Assembly: GCA_029259815.1 (NCBI GenBank)
Contig: JAJDEJ010000086.1
Coordinates: forward strand, 1-64,000
Direction of reading: 5' to 3'
DNA from: Planctomycetaceae bacterium
GTDB lineage: Bacteria > Planctomycetota > Planctomycetia > Planctomycetales > Planctomycetaceae
Length of the DNA: 64,000 bases
How positions within the stretch are numbered: position 1 is the first letter of the stretch; the number at the start of each line of letters is the position of its first letter. The notes under the pieces are model-generated. The model was not told the origin of the DNA and did not search any database. It saw only the letters and a list, made by a program, of their open reading frames with translations. The position numbers were made by a program, and so were the translations under genes. This document shows positions 28,049 to 36,098 of the stretch, piece after piece.

Positions 28049-28171
28049 GACGCGACCCACATTGAAAGACAAGAGCGGCGCGGATCATGTTCACACGCCG
28101 TCGCCGCCCATGCAAGCCCGTGATGAACGTCCATGTCCGTACTTAAGACCGAGTGAGATTCAGATCGGTAC

Positions 28172-28391
28172 ACCCCGAAGGGGTCGACCTCACAAAGCCC
28201 AGGGTCGCGCCAGCGCACCCTGGGTGATGGATCGATCAATACCAAGTCGAACCCTGAAGGGGTTCTATACGAATCGGGCGGTTGAAGGAGAGAACCCCGT
28301 TGGGGTTCGATGATGATGGGGTGACCGGTTTCCCAGGGTGCGCTCGCGTTGCTCGCGACCCTGGGCTTCGAGATGTGACCCCTTCGGGGTC
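28172..28391. repeat. Composite six-hairpin element, copy C
   Basis: The same six-hairpin order as at 4479-4718 and 6646-6864: small 28172-28184 (ACCCCGAAGGGGT), large 28198-28224 (CCCAGGGT...ACCCTGGG), small 28249-28265, small 28292-28308 (GAACCCCGTTGGGGTTC), large 28332-28365, small 28377-28391 (GACCCCTTCGGGGTC). The first large hairpin is about 7 bases shorter than in the other copies. I find no equivalent of the terminal inverted repeats of copies A and B; the left side is instead occupied by the Y1 transposase gene. Confidence 0.8.
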
Positions 28392-28409
28392 GGTGGAAGG
28401 CGATGTCAC

Positions 28410-28751
28410 TCATTCACCGTTACTACGAAGTGCCTCCAATTTACGACGCCATTGGACGAGATGTCGCTTTGTGTGGCCCTGTCCGAAAGAAGGATTCCAA
28501 CTGCCGTGGCACAACTTGACCAATGCGAACCCTTCGTCTGTGAGGTGGGACTTACGGAACTCGAAGTTCATCCAGTCAGACACTCCTTGACCAAATGTCG
28601 GATCTCTCAGGAGCCCCTCTGATCGCAAAAAATCGAGAAGCACAATGTATTGGTCGCAAAAATGTCCAAGTGCACGATCTTTGTACTGGGTGCCCTCGCT
28701 GTCAACATGCCATTTACATGCGTCGATGACGAGGTCTTCTACTCTGTCCAT
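28410..28751 (-). CDS. Small hypothetical protein downstream of PSD1 gene
   Basis: A 113-residue frame from the ATG at 28751, seven bases after the stop of the PSD1 gene; longer starts overlapping that gene are possible. The sequence is rich in Asp, Trp, Phe and Leu (SDWMNFEFRKSHLTDEGFALV and VQWRRKLEAL are examples) and looks like a compact helical protein, not a shadow frame. I recognise no family. Its position suggests co-transcription with the PSD1 gene, but the six-hairpin repeat begins only 18 bases after its stop. Confidence 0.5.
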   Translation of the reverse strand: MDRVEDLVIDACKWHVDSEGTQYKDRALGHFCDQYIVLLDFLRSEGLLRDPTFGQGVSDWMNFEFRKSHLTDEGFALVKLCHGSWNPSFGQGHTKRHLVQWRRKLEALRSNGE

Positions 28752-28758
28752 ATACAAA

Positions 28759-31700
28759 CTACTCAATGTAGAGAAACTCATTTGACGCCAACATGGCTCG
28801 ACACAGGCTCTGCCACGCAGACAACCTGGCGGCCTGTTCATCCATGTCCTTTGACTTCACCGTTTCCACGATCTCGCTGACGTATGCGAGAGCACTCTCG
28901 GTCTCCTCAGCGGTCGACGGACGGCTGAGGGTGCGGAGGTAGAGGTTGGTGATGCGTTCGGTGTCTGTCGCTTCTTTGGCGAGAAGCTGTTCTGCGAGGG
29001 CGTGGGTTTGTTCGGAGACTAACTCGCTGTTCATCATGAACAGGGCTTGGGGGGCGACGGTGGTGCTCATGCGTTTGCCGGCGGAGACGGCGGGGTCGGC
29101 AAAGTCGAAGGCTTGGAAGACTTCGTACAGAGCACTGCGGATGATCGGGAGGTACATCGAGCGGCGGTTGTTGTTGTAGACCACGGGATTGACGTTGGCC
29201 GTGCTGGTGACGTACTTGCGATTTTCGGTTGGCAGAAGCGTGCCGCCCATTGTCAGATCGAGATTACCAGCGACTGACAGGATCGCGTCACGCATGGACT
29301 CGGCGTCGAGTCGCTGACGGCTGCGTCGCCAGAGCAGCCGGTTCTCCGGGTCTTGCTCGGCTGCGGCGGCGTTGTAGGTTGTGCTCATCTGATAGGTCGA
29401 GGAGAGCATGATCAGCCGGTGCATGGCCTTGATCGACCAGCCCTCTTCGACGAACTGTACGGCCAGCCAGTCCAACAACTCGGGATGTGTTGGACGCTCA
29501 CCCAGTTTGCCGAAGTTGTCCGGCGTACGGACGAGTCCATCGCCGAAGTGCCACTGCCAGATGCGGTTGACCATCACGCGGCTGGTGAGTGGATGATCGG
29601 GCGTGGCCAACCAGTGTGCCAGTTCGAGCCGACCACTGCTTGTGTCACCCAGCGGCGACTGCTCCTCGCCCGCGATGATCTGTGGGAACTGACGAGGGAC
29701 GACCTCGCCCAGTGTCTCATGACTTCCCCGGATGTGAATGGGGACGTCCTCCGGCGTGTTGTCGGAGACGGCCATCGCGGTCGGCAGCAATGGTAGTGAG
29801 TCTTGCAGAGTCTTGAGCTGTTGGCGTTCGGCAGTCACCTGTTCTCGGACGTCTTCAGGATACAGGGCATCCGCCTTCTTGGGGATGGCGAACGGTCCTT
29901 CGGGGTCGTGCAGGATGTGACGCAGTATCTCCGCCTCGCTATCGGGAAGTGTCGCCAACCCCTTGCCCTCATCGGTTTGTCGATACTCTGCCCAAGCCTC
30001 TTCAACCTCGCGAGCCATCTGTTGATACCGCTCCGCGAGTTCGGTGAGTGTCGTCGGCTGCGGTTCGCTGGTGAGCTGCGCGAGGAGCGGATGTCCTTCA
30101 TCACTGGCTTCGGGGAGTTGGCCCGTCGTCACCATCGACTGCCATGCAGTGAAAGGTGACGCTGTCTCTTCGGTTTGCTCTGCCAGGAACTTGACCCACT
30201 GCTGCACGAATGTGGGGCGGGGTTGATAGTCGAGTTCTGCTCCGTCTGCATCGGTCAATTGAGCGGGAAGCTCGGCGTCATCGATCGGGACCAGCAGCAG
30301 TTTGTCGAAGTGGGGGAACGGACCGTCGCAGTGCAGACGAAGGGTGTTCTTGCCGGACTGTAATCGCAAGACGCCTTCGGAGTGCCAACGTTGTGTGTCT
30401 GGATTCCAACTTCCAGTCGCCTCTGAGGCGGCGTCCTCTTTGACGACTTCGCCGTTGATGCTGAGTCGGCATGGCCGCGCCTGTGCGGCGGCATAGCGGA
30501 GTCCCACCTGGTAATCTGCTGCCTGTGGGATCTCGAAATCGTACGTTGTGAAATTCGGCAACTCTCCGTTATTCAAGATGATGCCGATCTCTTTGCCATA
30601 GCTTGCTCGGTCGACCTTCACGTTGCCGCTGGTGAAATCCTCGGCCTCACGAACGATCGCGCCGCTCTGCGTCTCATCACCGGCTGTGTCTTCGAGTGTT
30701 GCGGCATCGGCGACCAGTTGTTCGAGCCGTCGTTGACGTTCGGCTGCCAGAAGGTACACGCCGGTGTACTGTCGTGCCTCAGCGAGCAGTTCCTCGTTCG
30801 CCTTGCTGACCATCTCGTCGAGCAATGTTTCTTGCGATGCAATTGACGCCTCGACCGCCTGAAAATGACTCTCTTCCTCAGCCGATGCCAGAGGTCGCTC
30901 TTGCCAGCGGGCGACAACCTTGAAGTTCTCCATCGTCTTCGTGCTTTTGAAGATACCGGCAAGAGAGTAGTAGTCGGCCATCGGGATCGGGTCGAACTTG
31001 TGATCGTGACAGCGGGCGCAGCCGAACGTGAGACCCATGAAGGCGCGGCCGATCGTGTCGACCTGCTCGTCGATAATGTCCATCTGCATCTTGACCGGGT
31101 CGTCCTCCGCGAGCATTTTGGCACCAATGCAAAGGAACCCAGTCGCGGCGATGGCATCAATCCTTGCCGCATCGTCCTCGATTGAGAGCAAGTCACCTGC
31201 GATCTGCTCCTGCACGAATCGATCATACGGCTTGTCACTGTTGAAGGCCGACACGACGTAGTCGCGGAAACGATAGGCGTTCGCATAGGCGAGGTTCTCG
31301 TCCAGCCCGTTCGAGTCGGCATAGCGGGCGACATCGAGCCAGTGCCGACCCCAGCGGACTCCGTACTGCGGCGAGGCCAACAGGCGTTCGACCACACGAG
31401 CAAACGCCTCTTCCGACTCGTCGGCGACGAATGCGGCGACCTCCTCGGGAGTCGGTGGGAGTCCAATGAGATCGAACGTCGCGCGGCGGATCAGTGTGCG
31501 TTTGTCGGCGGATGGTGCAGGGGACAACTCTGCCTCGTCGAGTTTGTTGAGGACAAAGGCATCAATCGGCCTCCTCACCCACTCCGGTCGGCTGACGTGC
31601 GGAATCTCGTGTTTGTTTGGAGTCTGAAACGCCCAGAAGTTGCGATCTTCTTCCGTGAACAACGGACCCGCAGGATCACTCGCCTCGCGGGGCCGGACCG

Positions 31701-32079
31701 ACACCGCTCCCGGCCAGACGGCACCGTCCGCAACCCATTTCGTGAGCACCACAATTTCCTCACGCGGGAGCTTGTCCTTCGGAGGCATGTAGAGTTGGCC
31801 CGAGTGTTTGACCGCACTGATCAACAGGCTTTGCTGTGGTTCACCTGGCACAATCGCCGGTCCACGAGTTCCGCCATTCAGTAGCTCGCTGAGCGAGTCA
31901 ACCCGCAACTCACTCTCAACTGAGTCTTCGCTGTGACAGTCGTAGCAGCGATTGACCAGGATGGGCCGGACCTTAGCCTCGAAGAATGTGACTTGATCAT
32001 CCGTCGGCTCGGCAGCGATACACACGGATGTGAGTACCACCGAGAGACACACGAACGGGAAGGAGCCAATCGATTTCAT
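28759..32079 (-). CDS. PSD1 / cytochrome C protein with embedded carbohydrate-module-like domain
   Basis: A 1106-residue exported protein. A signal peptide (to about residue 23) is followed by the PSCyt1 domain with heme site CYDCH (residues 45-49) and MPPKDKLP; DUF1549 (about 160-370, LIGLPPTPEEVAAFV, WGRHWLDVARYADSNG) with a second CxxCH (CARCHDHKFDPIP); a charged coiled-coil linker; a beta-rich insert at about residues 475-620 (AEDFTSGNVKV, YQVGLRYAAAQARPCRLSING, FPHFDKLLLVP) resembling CBM6/malectin-like modules; and DUF1553 (VMVNRIWQWHFGDGLVRTPDNFG to SNEFLYIE). The insert makes it about 240 residues longer than the copy at 1671-4283. No DUF1501 partner follows. It suggests an oxidoreductase-like protein tethered to carbohydrate. 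Confidence 0.93.
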   Translation of the reverse strand: MKSIGSFPFVCLSVVLTSVCIAAEPTDDQVTFFEAKVRPILVNRCYDCHSEDSVESELRVDSLSELLNGGTRGPAIVPGEPQQSLLISAVKHSGQLYMPPKDKLPREEIVVLTKWVADGAVWPGAVSVRPREASDPAGPLFTEEDRNFWAFQTPNKHEIPHVSRPEWVRRPIDAFVLNKLDEAELSPAPSADKRTLIRRATFDLIGLPPTPEEVAAFVADESEEAFARVVERLLASPQYGVRWGRHWLDVARYADSNGLDENLAYANAYRFRDYVVSAFNSDKPYDRFVQEQIAGDLLSIEDDAARIDAIAATGFLCIGAKMLAEDDPVKMQMDIIDEQVDTIGRAFMGLTFGCARCHDHKFDPIPMADYYSLAGIFKSTKTMENFKVVARWQERPLASAEEESHFQAVEASIASQETLLDEMVSKANEELLAEARQYTGVYLLAAERQRRLEQLVADAATLEDTAGDETQSGAIVREAEDFTSGNVKVDRASYGKEIGIILNNGELPNFTTYDFEIPQAADYQVGLRYAAAQARPCRLSINGEVVKEDAASEATGSWNPDTQRWHSEGVLRLQSGKNTLRLHCDGPFPHFDKLLLVPIDDAELPAQLTDADGAELDYQPRPTFVQQWVKFLAEQTEETASPFTAWQSMVTTGQLPEASDEGHPLLAQLTSEPQPTTLTELAERYQQMAREVEEAWAEYRQTDEGKGLATLPDSEAEILRHILHDPEGPFAIPKKADALYPEDVREQVTAERQQLKTLQDSLPLLPTAMAVSDNTPEDVPIHIRGSHETLGEVVPRQFPQIIAGEEQSPLGDTSSGRLELAHWLATPDHPLTSRVMVNRIWQWHFGDGLVRTPDNFGKLGERPTHPELLDWLAVQFVEEGWSIKAMHRLIMLSSTYQMSTTYNAAAAEQDPENRLLWRRSRQRLDAESMRDAILSVAGNLDLTMGGTLLPTENRKYVTSTANVNPVVYNNNRRSMYLPIIRSALYEVFQAFDFADPAVSAGKRMSTTVAPQALFMMNSELVSEQTHALAEQLLAKEATDTERITNLYLRTLSRPSTAEETESALAYVSEIVETVKSKDMDEQAARLSAWQSLCRAMLASNEFLYIE

Positions 32080-32227
32080 GGTGTGCAGTCTTTGATTTAC
32101 AAGTGAGTCGATCTTGCCAGGGTGGGTGTGTCAGGAGCACATTGGACTGGTCCTGAGCGTGGCGAAGGTGGGACTCCAGTTTACAATACTCCGAATGGGA
32201 AATGCCAGACGGCATTCGCTTGGGTGG

Positions 32228-32381
32228 TGGGTCAGTTTAGTCATCATTTTTTGTGGGTGGCACGCCCTGACCTCAGGAAGGGCGTGGCGAACCGCTCTGG
32301 AGCCTTCATTCCTTGGTCCCACGCGCGCCACGCCCATCCCGTTGGTCTGGGCGTGCCACCCACTTCGATCAAACTGACCCA
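32228..32381. repeat. Nested inverted repeats in divergent gap
   Basis: Outer arms TGGGTCAGTTT (32228-32238) and complement (32371-32381), middle arms GTGGGTGGCACGCCC (32253-32267) and complement (32349-32363), and inner arms GGGCGTGGCG (32280-32289) and complement (32326-32335) are each exact. Together they could fold into one long interrupted hairpin of about 154 bases. It occupies the gap between the PSD1 gene (start 32079) and the divergent esterase (start 32514); no gene is seen there. It looks like a palindromic repeat element. Confidence 0.7.
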
Positions 32382-32513
32382 CGACCTTCGCCTGTGCGAA
32401 ATTTGTCAGTGAGTTGCTTCCTGCGGCCTCGATGAGACATCATGAGTTCTCCCTCACGGGAGGACTGCCTCCTCAGGTTCTGCTCAGACTCTGTCCCTTC
32501 ACAGGCCGCCATC

Positions 32514-33503
32514 ATGCGAGAGTTCTTGTTCAGGTATCGAGTCACGCGACACACGCTCATCCTCACGGTCGTGTGTTGCAGCCTCACGAAAATGCTTGCT
32601 GCACAAGCTCCAGAGCATGAAATGACAACCTACACTTACAAGCGTGTCGGATCATTGGAGATCAAAGCGGACGTCCTTCGGCCCTCTGACGACGTCGTCA
32701 GGCCGGTGGTCGTGTGGATTCATGGGGGCGCGCTCATCATGGGACACCGAGAGCAAATCGATCGACGGATACGTGAACGATTGCTCAAGGAGGGATACGC
32801 GATCGTCTCCATCGATTATCGTCTTGCCCCTGAAACCAAGCTGCCGGCGATCATTGAAGACCTCGAAGATGCGTTCGCCTGGATTCGTCACAAGGGTCCG
32901 GCATTGTTTCACGTCGACACAGAAAAGCTCGCCGTGATGGGCGGATCGGCGGGAGGCTATCTGACGCTGATGTCCGGCTATCGTGTGAAGCCGCGACCGA
33001 CTGTACTCATCTCCTTTTACGGTTATGGCGATCTCGTCGGTGATTGGTACGCTCAGCCGAGTCCGCACCCGCGACACAATCGCGTGCGGATTTCGGAAGC
33101 TGAAGCCGAGGCTCAAGTCAACGGACTGGCGATTGCTGATGCACGCGAGCGCACTGGCAAGGGCGGATTGTTCTACAACTATTGTCGGCAACAAGGCCAA
33201 TGGCCGCTGCGAGTCTCTGGTTGGGATCCCCATTCAGAAGTCGAGTCGTTCACTCCGTATCTGCCGGTCAAGAATGTGACCGCTGAATATCCCCCCACGT
33301 TGCTCATCCACGGCGAGGACGACACGGATGTTCCTCACGAGCAGTCTGTCCTCATGGCCGAGCAATTTGAGCAACACGGTGTTGAGCATCAATTGATCTC
33401 GCTCCCCGGCGGGGAGCATGGTCTGGGAGGAGCCGACCCGCAACTGATCGACGAAGCCTATGAAGCAGCGTTCCGTTACCTCGAACAGCACATGCGGAAT
33501 TGA
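32514..33503 (+). CDS. Exported alpha/beta hydrolase (esterase-like, HSL/BD-FAE type)
   Basis: A 329-residue protein from the ATG at 32514, with a signal segment (about residues 12-30, TLILTVVCCSLTKMLAAQA). The catalytic fold shows the oxyanion motif WIHGGALIMG, the SIDYRLAPETKLPA strand, the nucleophile elbow GGSAGG (Ser), an acid region HGEDDTDVPHEQS and the catalytic His in PGGEHGLGG. This pattern fits BD-FAE/HSL-type carboxyl esterases that release acyl groups from plant polysaccharides or small esters. The upstream in-frame ATG at 32442 would precede the signal peptide by 24 residues and is not preferred. It is followed by an amidohydrolase gene 78 bases on. Confidence 0.88.
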   Translation: MREFLFRYRVTRHTLILTVVCCSLTKMLAAQAPEHEMTTYTYKRVGSLEIKADVLRPSDDVVRPVVVWIHGGALIMGHREQIDRRIRERLLKEGYAIVSIDYRLAPETKLPAIIEDLEDAFAWIRHKGPALFHVDTEKLAVMGGSAGGYLTLMSGYRVKPRPTVLISFYGYGDLVGDWYAQPSPHPRHNRVRISEAEAEAQVNGLAIADARERTGKGGLFYNYCRQQGQWPLRVSGWDPHSEVESFTPYLPVKNVTAEYPPTLLIHGEDDTDVPHEQSVLMAEQFEQHGVEHQLISLPGGEHGLGGADPQLIDEAYEAAFRYLEQHMRN

Positions 33504-33581
33504 CGCAATCCCTCGTCGAGAACGACGGATGATTGTTGAGTAACACCGACTTTTCAACTGCCTCCCCCGTGGACTTCACCC

Positions 33582-34580
33582 ATGCAAGCCAACCCTCAAT
33601 GCGATCGCCGTCAATTTCTCAAAGCGACTTCCTGTTACGCCGCAGCAATCGCTGTCCCAACGGTTTTCCCTCAGCACACTGACGCGAACGAGGCGAAGAC
33701 ACCCATGATCGTCGACACGCACATGCACGTCTGGGCAAACGAACCACAGCGGTATCCGTTTCCACATCCTTACTCCTCAGAGTTCAAGGAACCGGAGCAT
33801 CCGGGGACGGTGGAGATGCTCATCGATGACATGGACGAATACGGCTGCACGCATGCGGTGTTGGTGCAGGTGATCTTTCATGGATGGGACAACACCTACA
33901 TCGCAGATTGTGTGAAGCGATACCCCGATCGTCTTCGCGCCCACGGGCTTATCGATCCGACTGACCCGAATGTCGCTGACAAGCTCGAGTACTGGATGAA
34001 GGAGCACGGTCTGCATGGGATGCGGTTTAGTCCCATCTATTACCAGAACGGGACTCACGGTGGCGCTGCCTGGCTCAATGCGGACGCGACGCACACACTC
34101 GGGAAGACGGCGGAAGAGTTGGAGGCCGTGTTCAACTTCTTCATTTCGCCTCCGCAGTTGCCGAAGCTGGAGACGATGGTCAAGGCACACCCCGATGTGC
34201 GAATTATCATCGACCACTACTCACAGATGGACTTTGCGGTCGCCGATCCCGAGCCGGACTTTCGTCGACTCCTGCACATGGCGAAGTATCCGAACGTGTG
34301 GGTCAAGATCACCGAGTTGAGTTCAGTGTCGAAGTCCAAGACCTATCCGTTCGAGGATGCCTATCCGTACGTCAAGCGGGTGTACGAAGCATTCGGGCCG
34401 GACCGTTTGCTGTTCGGCACCGGATATCCCGGCTCAGCCCGCGAAGCATACAACCGCCCCACACTCGGAGAAGAGATTTCGCTGATCCGCGACAAGATGC
34501 CGTTCTTCAGCAATGACGACACTGCGAAGATTCTCGGCCTGAACGCGGCCGCGTTGTGGAACCTCTCGCCACTCGTGTAA
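33582..34580 (+). CDS. Tat-exported amidohydrolase family 2 protein
   Basis: A 332-residue TIM-barrel metal hydrolase of the amidohydrolase-2 family. The leader CDRRQFLKATS (residues 8-18) is a twin-arginine signal. The metal-binding HxH appears in VDTHMHVWAN, His in IDHYSQMDF, and the C-terminal region has GPDRLLFGTGYPGSA, where the family usually has a metal-ligand Asp (GSDYP); here Gly-Thr-Gly-Tyr-Pro replaces it. That suggests one altered metal ligand. Family members act on lactones and related acids such as 2-pyrone-4,6-dicarboxylate. It probably shares a transcript with the upstream esterase. Confidence 0.88.
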   Translation: MQANPQCDRRQFLKATSCYAAAIAVPTVFPQHTDANEAKTPMIVDTHMHVWANEPQRYPFPHPYSSEFKEPEHPGTVEMLIDDMDEYGCTHAVLVQVIFHGWDNTYIADCVKRYPDRLRAHGLIDPTDPNVADKLEYWMKEHGLHGMRFSPIYYQNGTHGGAAWLNADATHTLGKTAEELEAVFNFFISPPQLPKLETMVKAHPDVRIIIDHYSQMDFAVADPEPDFRRLLHMAKYPNVWVKITELSSVSKSKTYPFEDAYPYVKRVYEAFGPDRLLFGTGYPGSAREAYNRPTLGEEISLIRDKMPFFSNDDTAKILGLNAAALWNLSPLV

Positions 34581-34772
34581 GACGCAGGCCGGGAGAGCGT
34601 TCTTGAGGACGTCCCTGACAGTGGTCAGTCGGACAAGAAGTGTCGCCATCACACTCCGCCGTGATGACAGTGACGCTCATCGGCATGTGAGCTTGCCGCG
34701 AGCTTCGATGTCCGATCACAACGAGCGGGACATGGGAGATATTACTGTCGGATTCTCTGGTTATTTGGTCGC

Positions 34773-34872
34773 GTCATTCCCGCGCAGGCGGGAATCCAGA
34801 GGACCCGGGGGTGTTGTCCAAGTTGGGCACCAAGTTCAACGCCGACTGGATTCCCGCCTGCGCGGGAATGAC
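34773..34872. repeat. Perfect 27-bp inverted repeat element
   Basis: Arms 34773-34799 and 34846-34872 are exact inverted copies over 27 bases, beginning GTCATTCCCGCGCAGGCGGG. They flank a 46-base spacer. The arm sequence resembles a palindromic repeat widespread in many unrelated bacterial genomes (GTCATTCCCGCG-type), which hints at horizontal spread; this is from memory and not checked. It sits in the 389-base gap between convergent genes at 34580 and 34970; no gene is visible there. Confidence 0.75.
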
Positions 34873-34910
34873 ATGTTGTTATCTTGAGAAACCGGGGAGT
34901 AATATACCCC

Positions 34911-34936
34911 ACGTCACGAGCGTGATGGCTACTTTC
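34911..34936. repeat. Short shared hairpin repeat, copy 1
   Basis: GAGCGTGATGGCTACTTTC (34918-34936) is identical to 48757-48775. The bases in front allow a small stem (TCACG/CGTGA). Both copies lie between convergent genes and just past the stop of a - strand gene, so a terminator-like role is possible; a dispersed repeat is as likely. Confidence 0.5.
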
Positions 34937-34969
34937 TCTGTGCCCGATTCCCGAGGCCCTTCGTTACTC

Positions 34970-36016
34970 TCACAGATGTGTGCGAATCTTCAGGCCCACG
35001 AGTGGATCGAGCATGGGTGCTGTCGCCAGATGTACGGCTGATGCTCCGGCTGAGAGGTAACGTTGCACGTCCTCAGCCGTTGATGCTCCACCGACGCCGA
35101 CAATGGAAATGTCCTTCTCGATCGAGTCAATGACCCGGTTGAAGAGAGTGACTTGAGCGAGCGAGGCTTTCAGTGTCGCTTGACCACAAATGCCTCGCAA
35201 TTCCCCATCGAACAGAAGCGTGCCGTCGGTGGTGGTGACTTGGGCTGCGACGCTATTCGTCATGGCGACAGCGTCGATGAACGGAGCAACATGGTCGAGC
35301 AACTCGCGGGCCTGCTCCTCGGTGACGACATGACCGACTTTGATGGTGTAGGGCGTGGTCCCGATCACTGAGCGGACACGCTCGGTCACGACCGCAGCGG
35401 CTTCCGGCTGCTGGTAGAGCTGCCCGTCGCACGTTGACACATTGGGGCAGGAGAAGTTCGTCTCGACGCAGTCCGCACCGCTCTGGATCGCCCAACGGGC
35501 ACACAATGCGTAATCGTCAGCGAGTTGTTCGATGGTCCAACCGGGTTGGACGGTGCCGACGACGGAGACAGATAACAGCTTGCCGGAAGGGAGTTGTTCG
35601 CGAGTCCACTCGACGTCGCGTCGCCAGACGTCCGGCATCGTCGATGGCATACCAAAGGAGACCGCCCAGCTCCCCTTCATGTCGACTGATGCCGCAATCG
35701 AACGCTCATGACCATCGATTTCGTCAATGGCGACAGGGACCAGATTCGGCTGTGGATAGCACTCTCGTGCACTGCTGCGAACCGTTTTGTAGGTCAACAC
35801 ATCGAAGCCAAGGGCCGCGTAATGCAGAACCCAGCGGCCATTCAGCAGTGGTCCGGCAGGGATGCCGAGCGGAGAAGCGACCGGCAATCCGCAGAACTCC
35901 CATTCACCAGAGACGTCCGGCACGTCGATCTGTGGGGGAGAGTCGGGGGCGTGATCGTAGTTCCACCGGTAGGACTGGTCTCGGTCGTATCGCTGAGGCA
36001 TTGGGCTGATGTTCAT
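34970..36016 (-). CDS. Dihydroorotate dehydrogenase-like flavoprotein
   Basis: A 348-residue FMN-binding TIM-barrel protein of the DHOdehase superfamily. Visible features are SPLGIPAGPLLNG near the start, the FMN/active-site loop ETNFSCPNVS, YTIKVGHVVTEEQARELL, and the phosphate-binding VGVGGASTAEDVQRYLSAGA. The catalytic residue would be Cys or Ser in NFSCPN, as in class 1 enzymes. Divergence in the N-terminal third and the lack of other pyr genes make true PyrD uncertain; it may reduce another cyclic substrate. The start at 36016 is preferred over one 23 codons upstream, which would run into the terminator hairpin. Confidence 0.82.
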   Translation of the reverse strand: MNISPMPQRYDRDQSYRWNYDHAPDSPPQIDVPDVSGEWEFCGLPVASPLGIPAGPLLNGRWVLHYAALGFDVLTYKTVRSSARECYPQPNLVPVAIDEIDGHERSIAASVDMKGSWAVSFGMPSTMPDVWRRDVEWTREQLPSGKLLSVSVVGTVQPGWTIEQLADDYALCARWAIQSGADCVETNFSCPNVSTCDGQLYQQPEAAAVVTERVRSVIGTTPYTIKVGHVVTEEQARELLDHVAPFIDAVAMTNSVAAQVTTTDGTLLFDGELRGICGQATLKASLAQVTLFNRVIDSIEKDISIVGVGGASTAEDVQRYLSAGASAVHLATAPMLDPLVGLKIRTHL

Positions 36017-36033
36017 TCTCCCAACATAGCAAA

Positions 36034-36059
36034 GCCCGGTCCCTTGTGAGGGACCGGGC
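36034..36059 (-). terminator. Rho-independent terminator of the 36099-36818 gene
   Basis: A perfect 11-bp stem (GCCCGGTCCCT at 36034-36044 with 36049-36059) and a TGTG loop. Read on the - strand it follows the stop codon at 36099 by about 40 bases and is succeeded by TTTGC. It separates this gene from the dihydroorotate dehydrogenase-like gene downstream. Confidence 0.75.
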
Positions 36060-36098
36060 CATGATCGTTCATCGTGGTGAGACAAAGCCTCGGAAGCC

